6,055 nt of DNA, from positions 757,955-764,009 of the forward strand of contig CP070749.1 of the NCBI GenBank assembly GCA_020348365.1, given 5' to 3'. Below are positions 1-5,001 of this stretch, one piece after another. The first letter of the stretch is position 1. Each line of letters begins with the position of its first letter. The notes below the pieces were generated by a model. That model was not told the DNA's origin and made no database searches. It saw only the letters and a list, made by a program, of their open reading frames with translations. Source of the DNA: Candidatus Bathyarchaeota archaeon (GTDB lineage Archaea > Thermoproteota > Bathyarchaeia > Bathyarchaeales > Bathyarchaeaceae). A program made the position numbers and the translations under genes.

Positions 1-1
1 C

Positions 2-34
2 CGGCGGCTCGTGAGGAGCGACAGAGAAGGGTGA
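2..34 (+). CDS. C-terminal end of an upstream gene, cut by the window edge
   Basis: Reading from base 2 gives ten codons (RRLVRSDREG) and then TGA at 32-34. This stop overlaps the GTG start of the next gene (31-33) as GTGA, the classic arrangement of two translationally coupled genes. Of the other two + frames, one stops at 12-14 and one runs straight into the aCPSF1 frame. Too little is visible to name the product. In Methanocaldococcus jannaschii, as I recall, the gene before aCPSF1 encodes the proteasome beta subunit, so psmB is one guess. The visible tail does not test it. Confidence 0.4.
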   Translation, partial: RRLVRSDREG

Positions 35-1947
35 CCCCCCTCGAGAAGACTGAGGCGGAAATCAGCCAAACCATACTTAAACACATACCAAAAGAAGCGG
101 AAATCAGTCGCATCGAATTTGAAGGGCCCGCCTTAGCAGTTTACACAAAGAAGCCTGAAGTCTTGGTTGACCAGAGCTACATAATCGCTGATATCGTCAA
201 TCTGATTAGAAAAAGGATCGTCGTGCGTTCCGACCCTTCTGTAAGACTACCCGAGAAGGACACGGAAATAATCATCAGTGAGACGGTTCCTGAAGAAGCA
301 GGTATTTCAAATATAAGCTTCGACCCCAGTCTCGGAGAAGTGGTTATAGAGGCAAAGAAGCCCGGTATGGTTATCGGAAGAAACGGCTCTATTCTGCAGG
401 ATATCATAAGTAAGACACGCTGGAGATGCCGCATTCTAAGAAGTCCACCGATACCATCTAAAATAATAACGCACATGAGACATTATCTTCATACCGAAAG
501 CAAAGAACGGCAGAGGATACTACGCACTGTTGGAGAGAGGATTTTTCGACCTCCCGTCTATGGCGTCAGAGATATTCGCATGTCGGCACTAGGTGGATTC
601 CAACAGGTTGGAAGATCCGCGATTCTCGTGCAGACAAGGGAGAGTCAAGTTTTGCTGGATTGCGGCATCAACCCTGGTTCCACAAAACCGTTAGAAGCTT
701 TTCCGCGGCTTGACGCGCCAGAATTTCATCTAAGTAGGCTGGATGCCGTCGTCATAACTCACTCGCACTTAGACCATTGTGGATTCCTTCCGTTCTTATT
801 CAAGTACGGTTATGATGGTCCAGTCTACTGCTCAGCTCCCACCTCAAGTCTCATGACTCTGCTCCAGCTAGATTATCTCGATGTGATGAGTAAGCAGGGA
901 GTGATTCCACATTATGATCAGAGGGATGTACGAGCAGCCGTCTTGCACACTATTCCACTACGATACGGCGCCGTAACAGACATAGCACCAGACGTTAGAC
1001 TAACCCTACACAACGCGGGTCACATCCTCGGCTCATCCATGATCCATCTACACGTTGGAGAGGGTTTGCATAACATCGTCTATACCGGAGATTACAAATA
1101 TGGTAAAACCATGCTTCTCGAACCCGCAGTAGCAAAGTTTCCAAGGGTGGAAACAATATTGACTGAATGCACATATGGAGCTGCTGAAGATGTCATGCCC
1201 TCCAGAATCGAAGCTGAGGGGAGGTTTTCATCGGTTGTGAACGAAACGCTGAGTCGAGGAGGCAAGGTGTTGATTCCGGTTCCGGCGGTTGGTAGAGCTC
1301 AGGAGATCATGCTGGTTATTGATGGTTACATGCAGCGAGGGCTAATCAAGGAGGCCCCCGTGTTTATCGAGGGAATGATCTCTGAGGCGACTGCCATCCA
1401 TACGGCTTATCCAGAGTATCTGGAGAGGGAGTTGCAGAACAGCATTCTGCATAAGGGAGTGAATCCTTTCAAGTCAGACTACTTCACCATTGTGGAGCAT
1501 CCCAGTGCAAGGGATGAGATTGTAGAGGGGAAGCCCAGCATCGTGATAGCGACTTCTGGGATGCTTGAGGGCGGACCCATAATCGACTACTTCAAACGCT
1601 TAGCATCGGATAAACGCAATACAATCATATTTGTTAGCTACCAGATTGAGGGAACCTTAGGAAGTCGGGTGCAGAAGGGATTAGCAGAGGCACCCATGAT
1701 AAACAATGATCGCAGAATCGAGATAACGAAGGTTGGCATGGAAGTTCACTCCGTCGAGGGATTCTCTGGGCACTCTGATAGGAGGCAAATCCTCAGTTAT
1801 CTTCGTCGAGTAACGCCGAAGCCTGAGAGGATAATAGTATGCCATGGAGAGCGGGGGAAGTGCTTGAGTGTGGCAGGGCTTCTTAGGAGGAGATATAGAG
1901 TTAGTACGAGAGCGCCAGAGGTCTTAGAAACCATCAGATTACGCTGA
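31..1947 (+). CDS. aCPSF1: aCPSF1, KH-domain/metallo-beta-lactamase/beta-CASP ribonuclease and transcription termination factor
   Basis: This cytoplasmic zinc endonuclease cleaves nascent transcripts at U-rich sites; in studied archaea it is the general factor for 3'-end formation and termination (also called FttA). Residues 1-145 are the two archaeal KH-like domains, with the GRNG loop at 116-119. The metallo-beta-lactamase core starts near 180. It shows HSHLDH at 244-249 (motif 2), H331 in HNAGH (motif 3) and D354 in YTGD (motif 4). The beta-CASP motifs follow: E379 in TECTYG (A), H581 in SGHSD (B) and H605 in CHGE (C), with SGMLEGGP at 509-516. All expected metal ligands are present, so it should be active. 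The length of 638 residues is normal for the family. I chose the GTG start at 31 because it overlaps the upstream stop and the protein then begins at the usual family N-terminus. The frame is open to the left edge, so a longer form cannot be strictly excluded. Confidence 0.95.
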   Translation: MTPLEKTEAEISQTILKHIPKEAEISRIEFEGPALAVYTKKPEVLVDQSYIIADIVNLIRKRIVVRSDPSVRLPEKDTEIIISETVPEEAGISNISFDPSLGEVVIEAKKPGMVIGRNGSILQDIISKTRWRCRILRSPPIPSKIITHMRHYLHTESKERQRILRTVGERIFRPPVYGVRDIRMSALGGFQQVGRSAILVQTRESQVLLDCGINPGSTKPLEAFPRLDAPEFHLSRLDAVVITHSHLDHCGFLPFLFKYGYDGPVYCSAPTSSLMTLLQLDYLDVMSKQGVIPHYDQRDVRAAVLHTIPLRYGAVTDIAPDVRLTLHNAGHILGSSMIHLHVGEGLHNIVYTGDYKYGKTMLLEPAVAKFPRVETILTECTYGAAEDVMPSRIEAEGRFSSVVNETLSRGGKVLIPVPAVGRAQEIMLVIDGYMQRGLIKEAPVFIEGMISEATAIHTAYPEYLERELQNSILHKGVNPFKSDYFTIVEHPSARDEIVEGKPSIVIATSGMLEGGPIIDYFKRLASDKRNTIIFVSYQIEGTLGSRVQKGLAEAPMINNDRRIEITKVGMEVHSVEGFSGHSDRRQILSYLRRVTPKPERIIVCHGERGKCLSVAGLLRRRYRVSTRAPEVLETIRLR

Positions 1948-2034
1948 ATTGATCGTGATGTTTGGCCTTTCAAAGCGGGAACACAAGAATCTTCCGGGAT
2001 TTAAGTGCCTGAGTTCGGCGTTCTGTGACCGTTA

Positions 2035-2043
2035 CTTATATAT
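2035..2043 (+). promoter_or_regulatory. TATA box of the ssb gene
   Basis: CTTATATAT is a strong archaeal TATA match in the 137-base gap after aCPSF1. With the usual spacing of about 25 bases, transcription would start near 2063-2066. That gives the ssb ATG at 2085 a leader of about 20 bases. The rest of the gap (1948-2034) holds no gene; short T-rich stretches just after the aCPSF1 stop could serve as its termination region. Confidence 0.55.
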
Positions 2044-2084
2044 GTGTTCTTTACAGTTCTGAGATGAGCAGAAGGAATAGATGA

Positions 2085-2513
2085 ATGAGTGAAGCACCTG
2101 CAGAACTCATAAAACTAGATACATTGAAATCAAACCTTGCCAATCTCAATGTCGTGGTGAAAGTACTCAGCATAGGAGAACCGCGTGTAATCTTTTCCAG
2201 AAGAGACCGCTCTGAACATCGGGTGGGAGAGGCTCTAGTAGGAGATGAAACGGGATGTGTATTGCTGACGCTATGGGACAACCAAATCGACGCCATGAGA
2301 GTTGGTGACGTGTACGAGATCAGGAATGGATACACCAGCTTGTTCCGTGGCCTGTTGAGGCTAAATATGGGGAAGTTTGGAACCGCAGACAAGGTGGAAA
2401 CGGACATCGAAGAGGTGAATACAAAGAATAACCTCTCCGAGGAAAGGCACGGAGACACATCATGGTATCAAGCGAGCAAGAGACCATACAGAAGGCGACG
2501 TAGAAGATACTAA
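2085..2513 (+). CDS. ssb: Single-stranded DNA-binding protein, Sulfolobus SSB type (single OB fold)
   Basis: It probably coats single-stranded DNA during replication and repair. Residues 13-100 are one RPA-like OB fold in the layout of Sulfolobus SSB: NVVVKVLSIGEPR at 22-34, then EALVGDETGCVLLTLW at 49-64, then the VGDV turn at 73-76. Aromatics W64, Y83 and F87 fall where I recall the Sulfolobus protein having its DNA-stacking W56, W75 and F79. Residues 102-142 form a hydrophilic, probably disordered tail. It ends very basically, with six arginines at 136-141 flanked by tyrosines, whereas the Sulfolobus tail is Gly/Arg-rich and ends acidic. The ATG at 2085 follows AAGGA at 2072-2076. A TATA box lies at 2035-2043, so it can be transcribed independently of aCPSF1. 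Archaea may carry several such OB proteins, so a paralogue with an RNA role is possible. Confidence 0.87.
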   Translation: MSEAPAELIKLDTLKSNLANLNVVVKVLSIGEPRVIFSRRDRSEHRVGEALVGDETGCVLLTLWDNQIDAMRVGDVYEIRNGYTSLFRGLLRLNMGKFGTADKVETDIEEVNTKNNLSEERHGDTSWYQASKRPYRRRRRRY

Positions 2514-2580
2514 TTTCACGATCAATCTTTCCACCTTATGGTCTGATTCCTAAATCTCTTATCAGAAATGAAAGGAGCAA

Positions 2581-2588
2581 TTAATAGA
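2581..2588 (+). promoter_or_regulatory. Possible TATA box of rpo5
   Basis: TTAATAGA lies in the 112-base gap between ssb and rpo5. Transcription would start near 2607-2612, just before the ribosome binding site at 2615. The match is moderate, and read-through from ssb is an equally good explanation for rpo5 expression. Confidence 0.3.
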
Positions 2589-2614
2589 TTAGCGCCATGA
2601 GTAAGCACAACAAT

Positions 2615-2621
2615 AGGTGAT
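2615..2621 (+). promoter_or_regulatory. Ribosome binding site deciding the rpo5 start
   Basis: AGGTGAT is a full complement of the ATCACCT segment at the 3' end of 16S rRNA. It ends four bases before ATG 2626. An in-frame GTG at 2617 lies inside this site and is therefore unlikely to be the start. Confidence 0.7.
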
Positions 2622-2625
2622 TCAC

Positions 2626-3204
2626 ATGAAAGACAAGAAGGAAGAAGAAACCGAGGAACTCCACGAAATCCCCCAAAAGGTGAAGATTTTCATGAAACTC
2701 AGAGGATACTCACTGAAGGAAAAACGCGAAAAAGAAGACATAATAGATTTTCTCGCTTCAAGATCGAAGACTGGCGAGAAGGTTTTGATGAGACTTGTTG
2801 TTGCGTCAAAGCTGAAATCTGGCAGAATCGGTGTGAGGGAAGTTAGGAAGATGAAGAAGATGTTAGAAGAGGCAGCTGTCGACCAGCAAATCTTGATTGG
2901 AGGCGGCTTCACTTACGCGTCGAGGAAGGAGGCAATGGGAGACCACATAGAACTTATCTCAACAGATTCCTTGCCATCATTCGACATTTTCAAGCATGAA
3001 CTCGTGCCAAAACATGAAATCCTCACCAAAGAAGAAGTGGAGGAGCTGCAGGAGAGGTACCGTATCGCGCCCTACCAGATCCCAAGAATCAAGGTCTCGG
3101 ATCCAGCCGCTAGGATGATAGGGGCAAGGCCTGGAGACATAGTAAGGATAATACGGAAGAGTCCGACGGCGGGGCGCAGTGTCGCCTATAGATACGTGAT
3201 CTAG
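2626..3204 (+). CDS. rpoH: RNA polymerase subunit Rpo5/H with an extra eukaryotic RPB5-like N-terminal domain
   Basis: Rpo5 sits in the lower jaw of the archaeal RNA polymerase and grips downstream DNA. Residues 119-192 are a complete archaeal RpoH / RPB5 C-terminal domain. It shows HELVPKHEIL (124-133), YQIPRIKVSDP (150-160), GARPGDIVRIIR (166-177) and KSPTAG (178-183). Typical archaeal RpoH is only this part, 75-85 residues. Here a charged leader (1-17) and a further domain (18-116) precede it: RGY at 26-28, strand VLMRLVV (53-59), IGVREVRKMKKMLEE (68-82), QILIGGGFT (88-96), SRKEA (99-103) and HIELIS (107-112). The order and spacing match eukaryotic RPB5 residues from its RGY motif to its T-P-S-A-K segment. 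They also recall Mrr-type nuclease domains, but without the acidic and lysine active-site residues, so a structural role is likely. I chose ATG 2626 over GTG 2617 because of the ribosome binding site. The gene does not precede rpoB here: the next gene is convergent. Confidence 0.95.
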   Translation: MKDKKEEETEELHEIPQKVKIFMKLRGYSLKEKREKEDIIDFLASRSKTGEKVLMRLVVASKLKSGRIGVREVRKMKKMLEEAAVDQQILIGGGFTYASRKEAMGDHIELISTDSLPSFDIFKHELVPKHEILTKEEVEELQERYRIAPYQIPRIKVSDPAARMIGARPGDIVRIIRKSPTAGRSVAYRYVI

Positions 3205-3280
3205 CAAGGATAATGTATCTTTGAACTGTTGTACTTTCGTCGCACTCACTGCAAATTCTGTGCGTGCAAGCGTTTTCCAC

Positions 3281-3306
3281 CTGAGCCAGCAGCTGTTTGG
3301 CTGCAG
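3281..3306. repeat. Inverted repeat between the convergent rpo5 and ArsR-like genes
   Basis: CTGAGCC at 3281-3287 can pair with GGCT-CAG at 3299-3306 (one bulged G at 3303), leaving an 11-base loop. A competing shorter stem is GCAGC 3289-3293 with GCTGC 3300-3304. It lies in the 117-base gap where the two genes end, so a two-way terminator or RNA-end structure is possible. There is no strong T run next to it on either strand. Nothing else of note is visible in 3205-3321. Confidence 0.35.
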
Positions 3307-3321
3307 GAATCACGATCCTAT

Positions 3322-3921
3322 CTATTTCTTAACGAGGGATGCCAGTAGCTTCCTGAATTTCTTCTTGTTTTCGTGTTGCTTGGCAAATTCTTCGTCTGAG
3401 AGTGAAAGAGCCTTGGCGAAGTCTATGACTGTTGACTTTGTCAGAAAGTCTAGGTTGCTCATTTCATAGACTGCAGTTTCAAGTTCCTCAGTCTTAGAGC
3501 CTGTTTCAAGTTGACTCAGTAAATCGACTATTTGAGAGAATTTACTCTTGTTGTATTCAAGATTGAACCCTAGCTTCTTTAGGGCGGCGAAGATGGTAGC
3601 TATCTGTTCCTCGCCAAGTTTCTTGTCACGAAGGGCCTGTGCACTTGCTTTGCCCTCGTGAAGAGTGAACATCTCTGCGGTTGCTCTGTAGTAGCTCTCT
3701 ATCAGATGGCCAAGGCGTTCTTCCCGTGACACCTCAACCAGTTCTCCCTTCAGAAGCTTTCTTATGTGGTGATAAACCGCCTGGGGCGTACAGTTTAGGT
3801 CTTCAGCTATTTGGCTCACGGTCATTTCCTTTACCCGCAGCAAATACAGTATCTTTCTTCTTGTTTCGTCGGCCAACAGCCGGAATGCCTCAGGATTGTT
3901 TATCACCTTCACTGCTTTCAT
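3322..3921 (-). CDS. ArsR-like winged-helix transcriptional regulator
   Basis: A DNA-binding regulator of 199 residues. The N-terminal winged helix is clear: PEAFRLLADETRRKILYLL (10-28) is the ArsR-type first helix pair. VSQIAEDLNCTPQAVYHHIRKL (35-56) is the helix-turn-helix with its recognition helix. The wing follows at 60-78 (LVEVSREERLGHLIESYYRA). Residues 85-199 form a helical, charged C-terminal region, presumably for dimerisation or sensing. I do not recognise it, and it shows no cysteine cluster that would suggest a metal site (C44, in the HTH, is the only cysteine). The ATG at 3921 follows AGGTAA about seven bases upstream on the - strand, and a TATA box lies about 35 bases further up. 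It is divergent from the small gene at 4052, a natural candidate target along with its own promoter. The effector is unknown. Confidence 0.88.
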   Translation of the reverse strand: MKAVKVINNPEAFRLLADETRRKILYLLRVKEMTVSQIAEDLNCTPQAVYHHIRKLLKGELVEVSREERLGHLIESYYRATAEMFTLHEGKASAQALRDKKLGEEQIATIFAALKKLGFNLEYNKSKFSQIVDLLSQLETGSKTEELETAVYEMSNLDFLTKSTVIDFAKALSLSDEEFAKQHENKKKFRKLLASLVKK

Positions 3922-3955
3922 ACTGCTTTACCTATTAAAGACATTATCTGCGTTA

Positions 3956-3963
3956 GTATAAAA
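3956..3963 (-). promoter_or_regulatory. TATA box of the ArsR-like gene
   Basis: Read on the - strand this is TTTTATAC, inside a stretch reading AGCTTTTATACTA. Transcription would start near 3930-3936, about 10-15 bases before the ATG at 3921. The box overlaps the perfect palindrome AAAAGCTTTT (3960-3969), which could act as an operator. Confidence 0.55.
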
Positions 3964-3988
3964 GCTTTTTGCTTATGAGATAGGAATA

Positions 3989-3996
3989 TTTATAAG
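3989..3996 (+). promoter_or_regulatory. TATA box of the small gene at 4052
   Basis: TTTATAAG within ATATTTATAAGG is a very good archaeal TATA match. It predicts a start near 4017-4021 and a leader of about 30 bases carrying the ribosome binding site. It is about 30 bases from the divergent TATA box on the other strand, so a single bound regulator could affect both promoters. Confidence 0.6.
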
Positions 3997-4038
3997 GTAG
4001 TCGTGCATTTACTATTGAAATAGAGGCTTTAATAATAA

Positions 4039-4047
4039 AGAGGTGAT
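4039..4047 (+). promoter_or_regulatory. Ribosome binding site deciding the start of the small gene
   Basis: AGAGGTGAT is a nine-base match to the 16S rRNA 3' end and finishes four bases before ATG 4052. The in-frame GTG at 4043 lies inside it and is rejected as start. The spacing is the same as at rpo5. Confidence 0.7.
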
Positions 4048-4051
4048 AGAA

Positions 4052-4279
4052 ATGGATGGGGCAAAACCATACGGAGCAGGGTCCTTGGCAAGGCGAATGC
4101 TTGAATACTTGGGAATCACTAGGGCTTACGTTCGATCGATAGGCGCCCAAGAAGAAGTAGCCGGCGTGAACCTTCCTCTCAATTGCAATGATTGGAAGCC
4201 CGTTGAGACCGCCCTCTTAGAGGCGGAACACCAGAAGGCCAAGGCAATAACGCAGATACGAAGACACCAAATCATGTGA
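4052..4279 (+). CDS. Small protein of unknown function, 75 residues
   Basis: I do not recognise this protein. It is soluble-looking, without signal peptide or membrane segment, and has one cysteine (C46). It begins MDGAKPYGAGSLARRMLEYL, has a middle part with EEVAGVNLPLNCNDWKPVE (35-53), and ends in a charged helix (about 53-75) rich in Ala, Lys, Arg and Gln. Three things support it as a real gene: a strong TATA box at 3989-3996, a nine-base ribosome binding site four bases before the ATG, and a hairpin plus T-rich tract at its stop. It stands alone, divergent from an ArsR-like regulator. It could be that regulator's target or a small partner protein. Its function cannot be read from the sequence. 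Confidence 0.7.
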   Translation: MDGAKPYGAGSLARRMLEYLGITRAYVRSIGAQEEVAGVNLPLNCNDWKPVETALLEAEHQKAKAITQIRRHQIM

Positions 4280-4313
4280 GGGCAGCAGCAACTCCCTCAT
4301 TCTCCTTCTTTTG
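4277..4313 (+). terminator. Hairpin and T-rich tract after the small gene
   Basis: TGAGGG (4277-4282, including the stop codon) pairs perfectly with CCCTCA (4294-4299) across an 11-base loop. A pyrimidine-rich tract, TTCTCCTTCTTTT, follows at 4300-4312. Archaeal termination needs mainly the T-rich part; the hairpin may only stabilise the RNA end. The remainder of the gap up to 4378 holds nothing I can name. Confidence 0.5.
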
Positions 4314-4378
4314 CCCAATCGCACATTCTCTCCAGCAAGTTTCTGGGCTTCTATATGTGTCCATGCGCACCCAAAAAT

Positions 4379-4386
4379 CATAAAAG
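4379..4386 (+). promoter_or_regulatory. Probable TATA box of the Lrp-type gene
   Basis: CATAAAAG, preceded by an A-rich CCAAAAAT stretch, would place the transcription start near 4406-4411. The mRNA would then be almost leaderless for ATG 4417, which fits the lack of a clear ribosome binding site. A better-looking box, GTATAAAT at 4401-4408, is too close: its start would fall inside the gene. Confidence 0.4.
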
Positions 4387-4416
4387 CGCAACTAGATGAT
4401 GTATAAATGGTAGATT

Positions 4417-4920
4417 ATGAAGCTCAAGAACATCGACAACAAATTATTGGTTGAATTGATAAGGAATTGCAGGAGAAGCGATCGGGAACTAGCCAAGAAA
4501 CTCGGGGTCTCTCAACCCACCGTCACACGCAGAAGAAGGAGACTTGAAGAGGAAGCGTTGGACGGCTACACTGCAATTCCAAAATGGCCCAAACTGGGGT
4601 ATGGAATACTTGCGATTACTCTGGTTAAGACTCCACTCAAATTTGCATCAAACACTAAGATGAAGGAAGCTCTTGACAAATCGATGGAATGGCTTTCTCA
4701 ACAGCCCAATGTCATTATGGGGAGTGGATGCAGGGGGATGGGAATGAGTGGCTTGATGATTTCGGTTCACAAAACCTATGGGGACCTTGACGAGTTCTTG
4801 GACAATCATAAGTCGAAGTTGGGGGAACTGTTAGAAGACACCCAAACCCTCATCGTGAATCTCTCCGGGAGAGGCGTTTACAGGCCTCTGAATTTCAAAT
4901 ACCTCGCAGAAGCAATGTAG
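4417..4920 (+). CDS. Lrp/AsnC-type transcriptional regulator
   Basis: A 167-residue regulator. NIDNKLLVELIRNCRRSD (5-22) and RELAKKLGVSQPTVTRRRRR (23-42) form the N-terminal helix-turn-helix typical of the Lrp/AsnC family, with an unusually basic recognition helix (five arginines at 38-42). Residues 62-150 fit the ligand-binding and oligomerisation (RAM) domain: strand GILAITLVKT (63-72), a long helix (80-96), a Gly/Met-rich stretch GSGCRGMGMSG (102-112), strand LMISVH, helix DLDEFLDNHKSKL (123-135) and a last strand TLIVNLS (144-150). The segment between the HTH and RAM parts is short and the C-terminus is extended by about 17 residues, so it is a divergent member. The start at 4417 keeps the whole HTH. 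It is monocistronic, and its 3' end converges with the surface-protein gene. The ligand is not predictable; amino acids are usual for the family. Confidence 0.85.
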   Translation: MKLKNIDNKLLVELIRNCRRSDRELAKKLGVSQPTVTRRRRRLEEEALDGYTAIPKWPKLGYGILAITLVKTPLKFASNTKMKEALDKSMEWLSQQPNVIMGSGCRGMGMSGLMISVHKTYGDLDEFLDNHKSKLGELLEDTQTLIVNLSGRGVYRPLNFKYLAEAM

Positions 4921-4968
4921 CCAAACACGCACTCTTGCCCTTATGACTCCACACGCATACGAGCGCGC

Positions 4969-5001
4969 AGAAAGAAGGGGATCGCGGCTTACTTTGGCCG
5001 C
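4969..5001 (-). terminator. Possible terminator of the surface-protein gene
   Basis: On the - strand, GCGGC and GCCGC (5001-4997 and 4988-4984) can form a five-base stem with an eight-base loop across the stop codon. A CCCCTTCTTTCT tract (4980-4969) follows. The 68-base gap between this gene and the Lrp-type gene holds no other signal. Confidence 0.35.

Noticed and set aside
2617..2625. Earlier GTG start for rpo5 (and likewise GTG 4043 for the small gene)
   Set aside because: Both GTG codons are part of the ribosome binding sites that serve the ATG codons nine bases later.
3209..3313. - strand frame reading VIPAAKQLLAQ and then HRICSECDE, resembling the start of a ribosomal L40e-type zinc ribbon
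   Set aside because: Only one CxxC pair is present, the second pair expected about 12-15 residues later is absent, and the frame runs into the rpo5 coding end. A decayed fragment cannot be excluded but the similarity is too weak.
3221..3469. Open + strand frame between rpo5 and the ArsR-like gene
   Set aside because: More than half of it is antisense to the C-terminus of the ArsR-like gene, and it lacks a ribosome binding site and protein-like composition.
4401..4408. GTATAAAT as TATA box of the Lrp-type gene
   Set aside because: Transcription would begin about 25 bases downstream, inside the coding region and after ATG 4417, which would cut the helix-turn-helix domain.
4396..4413. Mini-ORF MMYKW before the Lrp-type gene
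   Set aside because: It lies over a TATA-like stretch and mostly upstream of the predicted transcription start, so it is probably not transcribed.
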